DNA of 12,068 nt from an uncultured Clostridium sp. (GTDB lineage: Bacteria; Bacillota; Clostridia; Lachnospirales; Lachnospiraceae). Positions 6,916 through 12,068 of the stretch are shown here, piece by piece. How positions within the stretch are numbered: position 1 is the first letter of the stretch; each line of letters starts with the position of its first letter. The translations under genes and the position numbers were made by a program. A model generated the notes under the pieces. It was not told where the DNA came from. It ran no database searches and worked only from the letters and a program-made list of their open reading frames with translations. The DNA is taken from positions 1-12,068 of the forward strand of contig USBM01000044.1 of NCBI GenBank assembly GCA_900552885.1. The letters run 5' to 3'.

Positions 6916-8160
6916 CTTACATACAAAGATGCCGGCATTTTTGGTAATGGAAAATCCTTTCTTTGTCTTCCGGCTTACAAATGCGTGGAAATCCTTATAG
7001 CGGTCTAAGATATACTGGTTCTGATTACCATGACAGGACAGGATATATTCAATGAGTGGTTCACTTTCTGTTACGAACAGACCATCTTCATAGCATTTCA
7101 TATCAATCGAGGAGAAGTATGGTGCAAGCAAAGAGGCACCATTTTCCAAGCCAAAACGCTCATACAGATGATCGGCAGACAAGGTGATCTGCGGGTTGAA
7201 GTCCTGTACCAGGTGTGTGATCTCCTGCATATGAGATGCCCCATAGGTACTGCACACAAAATGACCATCCGGTTTCAATACACGGCGCACTTCCTCTAAT
7301 ACGGCATTCAGATCGTTGCAGTAGAAGAGAACGTGATTAGCAATCACCAGATCAAAGCTGTTGTCTGCGTAAGGAATGGTATGACAGTCAAAGGATTGAA
7401 AGGTAAAACGTTCTTTCTTTGTGGGAGTTGTTTCGGACGCTGCTGAATTCGGAAGCTCTCTGGAACTGCCTGACATGGTATGTTCAAGGGAGGAAATCTC
7501 ACGTCTTGTGTCACGAAGCATTCCTTCTGAAATATCATTTAACAGGATGGAACAATGCTTTGGTATCTTTGAAAAATTCTCTTTCCATAATGCACCATTG
7601 CCACAGCCGAGCTCTAACATATGCATGCGATCTGTAATGTGGCATTGCTCATAAACCCATGGAAACCAGCCCTGTTGGTTGGTGGTGTAGAGCTTGTGCA
7701 GACGGATTCTGGCAGAAATGTTGGTTGCATTCTGGTACTGTGCTTTCAACGTGTTTTCCATACTCGTTAAATGAATCAGGTTAAGCATCTGACTCCAGTT
7801 GATCTCCTGGTTGTTGTCAATGGCATCGGTTGTGTCCTCAATAGCACGGGCAACTAACTGCATCTGCTCGATCCGGTCTTTCACCAGCTTAAGCTGCAGA
7901 TTAAGCGAGTTGCGGAGCATGTGATAATCGGGATCGCCAATTGTCATGTCGCGGATGTCCTCTAATGAAAAACCAAGGTACTTTAATAGAAGAATCTGCT
8001 GTAGTCTTGCAAAATCTTCGTCCGTGTAGAAGCGTGCTCCGGACTCATTCACATAGGAAGGCTTCAAGATATTCTGTTTGTCATAGTAGCGGATTGTGCG
8101 GACGGTAATGTGTGCCATCTTTGCAAATTCGCCGGAAGTGTAATAACCAGACGGTTTCAT
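6910..8160 (-). CDS. MerR-family regulator fused to a SAM-dependent methyltransferase domain
   Basis: The 416-aa protein joins two modules. Residues 6-75 are a MerR winged-helix DNA-binding domain (VRTIRYYDKQNILKP, then ESGARFYTDEDFARLQQI and YLGFSLEDI), followed by a helix to about 115 that should form the dimer coiled coil. Residues about 178-310 are a class I methyltransferase: motif I LELGCGNGA (182-190), acidic Asp209, FDLVIANHVLFY (269-280) and RRVLKPDGHFVCSTYG (292-307). A hydrophilic Ser/Thr/Glu-rich insert lies at about 225-252. The effector and methyl acceptor are unknown. The methyltransferase fold may sense rather than catalyse. The ATG at 8160 is preferred over the GTG at 8166 because AAGGAGT lies 5 bases before it and would overlap the GTG. 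The next gene downstream is rfbA, whose promoter carries a MerR-type dyad, so local control of rhamnose synthesis is likely but inferred. Confidence 0.9.
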   Translation of the reverse strand: MKPSGYYTSGEFAKMAHITVRTIRYYDKQNILKPSYVNESGARFYTDEDFARLQQILLLKYLGFSLEDIRDMTIGDPDYHMLRNSLNLQLKLVKDRIEQMQLVARAIEDTTDAIDNNQEINWSQMLNLIHLTSMENTLKAQYQNATNISARIRLHKLYTTNQQGWFPWVYEQCHITDRMHMLELGCGNGALWKENFSKIPKHCSILLNDISEGMLRDTRREISSLEHTMSGSSRELPNSAASETTPTKKERFTFQSFDCHTIPYADNSFDLVIANHVLFYCNDLNAVLEEVRRVLKPDGHFVCSTYGASHMQEITHLVQDFNPQITLSADHLYERFGLENGASLLAPYFSSIDMKCYEDGLFVTESEPLIEYILSCHGNQNQYILDRYKDFHAFVSRKTKKGFSITKNAGIFVCKK

Positions 8161-8185
8161 GAGCACTCCTTTCTATGGTTTAAAA

Positions 8186-8217
8186 GAAAGCATCGTAGCG
8201 GCAACTTGGATGCTTTC
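8186..8217 (-). other. Leader hairpin of the MerR-methyltransferase mRNA
   Basis: GAAAGCATC (8186-8194) pairs perfectly with GATGCTTTC (8209-8217), with a 14-nt loop. On the minus strand the stem ends in TTTC and is followed by TTTTAAACC, so it resembles a weak terminator in the leader, between the promoter and the ribosome site. Confidence 0.4.
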
Positions 8218-8246
8218 GTAATTGTTTAAATAAGAAATCTTTTAGA

Positions 8247-8275
8247 ATTGTAACATGGCAGAAAAAGAATGGCAA
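8247..8275 (-). promoter_or_regulatory. Promoter of the MerR-methyltransferase gene
   Basis: On the minus strand TTGCCA (8270-8275) and TACAAT (8247-8252) are separated by exactly 17 bases. The spacer has no dyad, unlike the rfbA promoter, so classical MerR autoregulation is not evident. Predicted start is near 8240, giving an 80-base leader. Confidence 0.7.
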
Positions 8276-8281
8276 TATTTA

Positions 8282-8310
8282 TTGACATTCTAAGGATTGC
8301 CCCGTACAAT
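8282..8310 (+). promoter_or_regulatory. Promoter of the cobalamin-riboswitch operon
   Basis: TTGACA (8282-8287), a 17-base spacer and TACAAT (8305-8310) make a near-consensus housekeeping promoter. The predicted start near 8317 lies just ahead of the first strand of riboswitch stem P1. Confidence 0.85.
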
Positions 8311-8326
8311 GTGACATGTAATTAAA

Positions 8327-8500
8327 TGAAATATGCTCTGTTCATGCGAAGTATGCCTAGAACAGATCAGAGGGAAACCCGGTGTGAATCCGGTGCAACC
8401 GCCATTACTGTGTTAAGAATTGCAGATATATTACTATGTCGTATAGACAGAGGGATAGTATGTTTGTTAATTCTTTCAGCCAGATTACTCGCATATTTCA
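8327..8500 (+). ncRNA. Cobalamin riboswitch (B12 element) aptamer
   Basis: A perfect 10-bp P1 closes the element: TGAAATATGC (8327-8336) with GCATATTTCA (8491-8500). Inside are the core blocks of the family: GAGGGAAACCCGGTG and GAATCCGGTGCAACCGCC (about 8370-8403), then ATTACTGTG (8404-8412), corresponding to the usual CCGCCACTGT. The B12 box AGCCAGATTACTCGC lies at 8478-8492. The variable arm at 8413-8475 closes with AAGAATT/AATTCTT. Cobalamin riboswitches bind adenosyl- or other cobalamins and shut off expression when the vitamin is plentiful. An intrinsic terminator follows, so control is probably by transcription termination. The ligand subtype cannot be told by eye. Confidence 0.9.
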
Positions 8501-8573
8501 GGTGTTTCACGCTTTTGGGTAAGGAAAAGTATCAAATGATTCATTTCGGCATGTTCGGAGTGTCTTTTTGTTG

Positions 8574-8612
8574 CGTTTTGCTTTTCAAGGGCAAGGCGTT
8601 TTTTTATTTTTT
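8574..8612 (+). terminator. Riboswitch expression-platform terminator
   Basis: CGTTTTGC (8574-8581) pairs with GCAAGGCG (8591-8598), 8 bp including two G-U pairs, with a 9-nt loop. It is followed by seven T, one A and six T. It lies between the aptamer and the first gene. I could not assign the competing antiterminator with confidence. Confidence 0.82.
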
Positions 8613-8622
8613 AGAAGTTTTT

Positions 8623-8638
8623 GTTCTATCAATAGAAC
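8623..8638 (+). repeat. Short inverted repeat between riboswitch terminator and first gene
   Basis: GTTCTA (8623-8628) and TAGAAC (8633-8638) flank TCAA. In RNA this is a small stem-loop about 13 bases before the ribosome site AAGGAG at 8652-8657. Function is unknown; it could also be a DNA site. Confidence 0.35.
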
Positions 8639-8663
8639 GATAAGTCTGCATAAGGAGTCGGCA

Positions 8664-8954
8664 ATGAAAATGACAAGAGAGGATTGCATTTATATATTGA
8701 AAGAAAAATATATGATGTTAGACCGGTATCCGCATAAGTCGGATTTCTCCGAAGAGGAAGTTGCCATGATCAAGTCCTATCTCGGTCCATGGCCGAGGGC
8801 CTTAGAGGCAGCAGGGATCAAAGAACCGCCGGAGCAGACGAGGGCGCAGCGAAGACAACAGAAGCGAATCGAGATGAAACGGGCAAGAAACGCACAAAAG
8901 AAAATAATGAAAAAACAGAATGTGGCGGAGAAGAAAGGAAAGGAAACAGAATGA
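8664..8954 (+). CDS. Small basic protein with one homing-endonuclease-associated (HNH) repeat
   Basis: This 96-aa protein is the first gene under the cobalamin riboswitch. Residues about 3-52 fit the homing-endonuclease-associated repeat: a helix (MTREDCIYILKEKYMMLDRY), then YLGPWPRALEAAGI (39-52), whose LG-W--AL-AAG core is diagnostic. Such repeats are thought to bind DNA, but no HNH catalytic motif is present. Residues about 57-96 are very rich in Arg, Lys and Gln and probably form a long charged helix. The start at 8664 is chosen for AAGGAG (8652-8657) six bases upstream. The frame extends open to 8568, but that would begin inside the terminator. Its TGA overlaps the ATG of the next gene (ATGA), implying translational coupling. 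Its role in a B12-controlled operon is unknown. It may be a coupling leader cistron, or regulatory. Confidence 0.8.
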   Translation: MKMTREDCIYILKEKYMMLDRYPHKSDFSEEEVAMIKSYLGPWPRALEAAGIKEPPEQTRAQRRQQKRIEMKRARNAQKKIMKKQNVAEKKGKETE

Positions 8955-11900
8955 AACAGACAAAGACGAGAGCATTTTCCTGGCTGTTGATGCTGGTAAT
9001 GGCATTCAGTTTGATTTCTCCAGGAAGTCTGCTACAGGTACAGGCAGAAGAGACAATAACGCTTGCACCGAATGCAGAAGGTACTTATGAACTTGGAAGT
9101 GCAGACGATTTCCTTGCATTTGCGACAAAGGTGAATGCAGGAGAAAGGAATCTGAATGCTGTACTGACAAATGATATTGATATGAAGGATAAGACGTGGG
9201 TTCCGATTGTAGAATATGCGGGAATATTTGATGGTCAGAATCATAAGATTGAGAATCTTACCTTTGAGTCGACTGATAAAGATCAGGGTATTTTTGGAAC
9301 GAATACAGGAACTATTGAGAATATTGCTGATATCACCGGAACATATACTGGAAATCATATGAATATCGGAGGACTCACAGCAAATAACAAAGGAAAAGTT
9401 GTTAATTGTCATAGTAGTGTGAAGATTACCTGTAATAAGAATGGTGGTTATGTCGGCGGAGTAGTAGGATATAATATAACGGATACGGCACTGGTAGAGA
9501 AATGTTCGTTTGGGGGAACCATTACGATTCCGGCAGACAGTACCGTTTCCGGAGCATATATAGGTGGTATTATAGGACGTCAAAGGACAGGAAAACCATA
9601 CATCATTGGATGCGTGAATCGTGGGACAATAACAGTTGAGAATTCCAAATGGATGTATATAGGTGGTATTGCAGGATATGCAGATGGTGGGGATATCTGG
9701 CTATCCTATAATGAAGGAACTTTACAGGCAGCTTCAAAGGAAACATATATAAGTGGTATTGCATATAGTGCAAAACCTTATAATTGTTATTCGGTGGGAA
9801 CATTGACAGGCGGTAAGAGTTATTCTATCTCGCCGGTATCTGGGATGAATAATTATTATTTGTCAGATGCCAAGGAACAGGGTGCACGGACAGATGAGGA
9901 GTTCAAGAAGAATTCTATGGTCAGTGAGTTAAATGCATTTACGACATCTATGAAGAGTCTTGTTCCAGCAGATTGTGTGTTCGAGCAAACGAATGGTTAT
10001 CCTGCATTAGTGTGGGAGGGTAAAGGAATAAAAGTAACTCCTGTCGCAGTACAGAGTGCAGCAATTAGTGGCAATGCGTTGTCTGGTGCGATTTTAACGG
10101 CTGTCATTACTGGAGAAAATGATGCGGAGCCAACCGGTGTCAGCTACCAATGGCAGGTGTCAAACGAAGAAGGGTATGAGGATATTGCAGATGCAGTATA
10201 TTCAACATTTTCTTTACCGGATACAGAAACGTATGTTGGAAAACAGCTTCGTGTTGTAGTAACGGGTGGAAATGATTCGAAGATAATATCGGAACCAACG
10301 GCAGTGATTGGTAAGTCAGATAAGCTTCGTGTAGCAGAAGATAAGACGGAGTTACAAGCATTTACATCCCCAATTCTGGAAGATTGTCAGCTTGTATTAC
10401 CAACAAAAGGAAGCAACGATTCAACGATTACATGGGAGAGTAATAAACCGGAAGTTATCTCTAATGAAGGAAAAGTAGTTCTGCCAACGAAAGACAAAGA
10501 ATCGGTAAGTATAAAAGCTACCATTTCATATAATGATACAACAGCTACAAGATCGTTTTCAGTTCAGGTGCAGTCAGTGGATTATCAACAGGCAGCGGCT
10601 GACAGTAAAGAGCTGAAATTTGAGTCTACTAAGTTGTATGAAGCACAGACACTTGCATTACCAACAAAGGGTAAGAATGGCAGTGCAATTACATGGACGA
10701 GTAATAAGACGGATTATATTACTAATGAAGGTGTTGTTACCTTGCCGGCAACCGGAACACAATCAGTTACGCTGAAAGCAACAATAACAAAGAATGATAC
10801 TATTGTTACGAAGTCATTCTGGATGACAGTATATTCTACAGATAAGGGAAATGTTACCCGGGATAAAGACGAGTTATCCATTCAAACAGATGTCAGGGAG
10901 GCTGGAACAATAGAACTTCCGACACAAGGCAAACATGGCAGTGCGATTACATGGATAAGTAATAAGGAAGATGTGATTGCAAATGATGGAACGGTAACAC
11001 TTCCGGAAAGTGGAGTTGTATCAGTTACATTAAAGGCAACTCTTGTGTTCAATGAAGTAACGGATACAAAGAGTTTTTTAGTCAAAGTTTGTTCGATGGA
11101 TTCTCAGACAAAACAAATTAGTGTAACATTTACATTAATTGGTGATGATGTACACGGGAACAATCCGCATAAGGCATTTTATAAATGGATTGATGGGTTT
11201 AAGGGAACTTATACAGAAGCGGATCAGAAGACGGCATTAGATTTAATTGATGATGCTTTTAATGAGTATGGATTTCAGCGTGTGGGTAGCAATTCTTATG
11301 TGTCTGGCGTTATTACACCGGATGGAGTTACGCTTGCACAGATGATGAACGGAAGCGGATCCGGATGGATGTATAAAGTAAATGGTAAGTCACCGAACTT
11401 CGGAATGTCCGGCTATAAGCTTGCAGATGGTGATAACGTAGAATTCTATTATGTGCATAGTTACCAGGATGCAGCTGCAGAACCTATTACAACACCGGTT
11501 CAGACAATAACCTTAGATAAGAAAGAGGTATCCTTATCTGTAGGACAGAAACGAAAATTAACAGCAGATGTAAAACCGTCTTTCGCAGCCAATACAGCCA
11601 TTAGTTGGACTTCGTCAGATTCAAACATTGTTGAGATAAGTGATAAGGGAATTATTACTGCTAAAGCGGTTGGAACAGCGATTGTTACAGTAAAAGCAGC
11701 AGATGGTAATGGGGCAACAGCACAGTGTAATATTACGGTAACAGGTAAAGAGGATAAGAAGGATGATACGGAAGAGCCTTCTAAGCTGGAATATTCTGCA
11801 GTAAAGACTAAAACTTTAACATATCTGAAAAATGCGGTTTCAGGTCCGGTGGTTAGTTCAGTTGGCGGAGAATGGTCGGTTCTTTCCCTTGCAAGGGATG

Positions 11901-12052
11901 GCGTAACGGATATTGCATGGTATCATTCTTACTATGAACAGGTGAAGGCATATATAGCTGATAAGGAAGGAAATAAATTAAGTGCTACAAAATCGGATAA
12001 TGCCCTACGAGTTCATACTGCTCCGACAGCAGGTTCTTCACATCCATCCTGA
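8951..12052 (+). CDS. Secreted multidomain protein with transcobalamin-like DUF4430 domain, probable B12 capture
   Basis: The ATG at 8951 (AAAGGAAACAGA upstream, ATGA overlap with the previous stop) gives 1033 aa. A further 54 codons open to 8789 but lie inside the upstream gene. Residues 1-32 are a Sec signal peptide (cleavage after VQA). Residues about 85-300 hold GLUG-type repeats (YVGGVVGYN, YIGGIIGR, YIGGIAGYA). An Ig-like domain spans about 364-455, and three atrophied Ig repeats of about 86 aa span 456-715. DUF4430, the fold of the transcobalamin/intrinsic factor beta domain, lies at about 722-837 (GSGWMYKVNGKSPNFGMSGY, DGDNVEFYYV). A Big_2 Ig domain is at 850-931, and from about 945 there is the start of an alpha/alpha-toroid-like domain (TLTYLKNAV, GGEWSVLSLARDG, YYEQVKAYI). 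With the B12 riboswitch ahead, surface corrinoid binding is the best guess. The end (NALRVHTAP to the TGA at 12050) departs from the family pattern, and the true protein is probably longer. Confidence 0.88.
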   Translation: MKQTKTRAFSWLLMLVMAFSLISPGSLLQVQAEETITLAPNAEGTYELGSADDFLAFATKVNAGERNLNAVLTNDIDMKDKTWVPIVEYAGIFDGQNHKIENLTFESTDKDQGIFGTNTGTIENIADITGTYTGNHMNIGGLTANNKGKVVNCHSSVKITCNKNGGYVGGVVGYNITDTALVEKCSFGGTITIPADSTVSGAYIGGIIGRQRTGKPYIIGCVNRGTITVENSKWMYIGGIAGYADGGDIWLSYNEGTLQAASKETYISGIAYSAKPYNCYSVGTLTGGKSYSISPVSGMNNYYLSDAKEQGARTDEEFKKNSMVSELNAFTTSMKSLVPADCVFEQTNGYPALVWEGKGIKVTPVAVQSAAISGNALSGAILTAVITGENDAEPTGVSYQWQVSNEEGYEDIADAVYSTFSLPDTETYVGKQLRVVVTGGNDSKIISEPTAVIGKSDKLRVAEDKTELQAFTSPILEDCQLVLPTKGSNDSTITWESNKPEVISNEGKVVLPTKDKESVSIKATISYNDTTATRSFSVQVQSVDYQQAAADSKELKFESTKLYEAQTLALPTKGKNGSAITWTSNKTDYITNEGVVTLPATGTQSVTLKATITKNDTIVTKSFWMTVYSTDKGNVTRDKDELSIQTDVREAGTIELPTQGKHGSAITWISNKEDVIANDGTVTLPESGVVSVTLKATLVFNEVTDTKSFLVKVCSMDSQTKQISVTFTLIGDDVHGNNPHKAFYKWIDGFKGTYTEADQKTALDLIDDAFNEYGFQRVGSNSYVSGVITPDGVTLAQMMNGSGSGWMYKVNGKSPNFGMSGYKLADGDNVEFYYVHSYQDAAAEPITTPVQTITLDKKEVSLSVGQKRKLTADVKPSFAANTAISWTSSDSNIVEISDKGIITAKAVGTAIVTVKAADGNGATAQCNITVTGKEDKKDDTEEPSKLEYSAVKTKTLTYLKNAVSGPVVSSVGGEWSVLSLARDGVTDIAWYHSYYEQVKAYIADKEGNKLSATKSDNALRVHTAPTAGSSHPS
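10316..11095 (+). repeat. Three tandem atrophied Ig-like repeats (about 86 codons each)
   Basis: Within the large secreted protein the segment LPTKGSNDSTITWESNK (residue 483) recurs as LPTKGKNGSAITWTSNK (570) and LPTQGKHGSAITWISNK (656). Each is followed by an asparagine-glycine turn, VxLP, a serine-valine strand (SVxLKAT) and KSFxxxV. Spacing is 87 and 86 residues. They probably form a stalk that holds the DUF4430 domain away from the cell surface (inference). Confidence 0.85.
11114..11461 (+). other. Region encoding the DUF4430 (transcobalamin beta-like) domain
   Basis: It codes for residues about 722-837. The ending pattern (GSGWMYKVNG, then G-S-Y-L-DGD-V-F-Y) parallels the YWQ...GV.DY...DG beta-domain of mammalian B12 carriers as I recall it. 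This parallel and the riboswitch context are the main reasons for the B12 call. Confidence 0.75.
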
Positions 12053-12068
12053 CCTTCACGCCTCTCAG

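Noticed and set aside
8568..8663. Longer form of the small HNH-repeat protein from 8568
   Set aside because: That start lies at the riboswitch terminator and the added residues are translated terminator sequence; 8664 has a good ribosome site.
8789..8950. Start of the large secreted protein at 8789
   Set aside because: It would put a 54-residue charged stretch before an obvious signal peptide and lie wholly inside the small upstream gene; 8951 has the ribosome site and the ATGA overlap.
9032..9583. Minus-strand open frame of 183 codons inside the large secreted protein gene
   Set aside because: It is antisense to a clear domain-bearing gene, has no ribosome site I can see, and its translation looks like a shadow rich in Ile, Ser, Cys and Tyr.
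10397..11090. Possible CRISPR or DNA-level tandem repeat
   Set aside because: The repetition is at protein level (86-87 codons, diverged DNA), as expected for duplicated Ig-like domains; there are no short identical repeats with spacers.

Overview
The window looks like chromosomal DNA of a gut-type Bacillota (Clostridia), most likely a Lachnospiraceae relative. The grounds are moderate to low GC by eye, strong AGGAG-type ribosome binding sites, a lipobox solute-binding protein with an N-terminal propeller-like half, a MscL with a C-terminal zinc ribbon, and large Ig-rich secreted proteins under a cobalamin riboswitch. Species cannot be fixed from the sequence alone.

Layout, left to right. 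(1) Bases 1-2446, plus strand: the 3' end of an unidentified gene, a strong terminator, then a lipoprotein of the extracellular solute-binding type. Its reading frame is cut by one in-frame TAG (2108-2110), and the same frame then continues for 111 more codons. (2) Bases 2538-6711, minus strand: mscL alone, then a complete dTDP-L-rhamnose operon in transcription order rfbA-rfbB-rfbD-rfbC, ending in a hairpin next to a likely mscL promoter. (3) Bases 6812-8275: a promoter for rfbA with the hallmark of MerR control (19-bp spacer filled by a 17-bp dyad), and just upstream a MerR-methyltransferase fusion gene with its own terminator and its own ordinary 17-bp-spacer promoter. (4) Bases 8282-12068, plus strand: a consensus promoter, a cobalamin riboswitch with a 10-bp P1 stem, an intrinsic terminator, a 96-aa basic protein with one homing-endonuclease-associated repeat, and (ATGA overlap) a large secreted protein.

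How the parts work together. RfbA, B, D and C convert glucose-1-phosphate and dTTP to dTDP-L-rhamnose for a surface glycan whose glycosyltransferases are not in this window. The adjacent MerR fusion is the obvious candidate for reading the dyad at the rfbA promoter. The riboswitch operon is the most interesting part. The large protein has a signal peptide, GLUG-type repeats, several Ig-like domains, a DUF4430 domain (the fold of the transcobalamin/intrinsic factor beta domain), and the start of what looks like an alpha/alpha-toroid domain, the other half of the mammalian B12 carriers. With a B12 riboswitch in front, it is a strong candidate for a surface B12 (corrinoid) capture protein.

The last roughly 50 bases appear degraded: the family pattern breaks and a stop appears at 12050-12052. 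The true C-terminus of the large protein is therefore probably not in this window.
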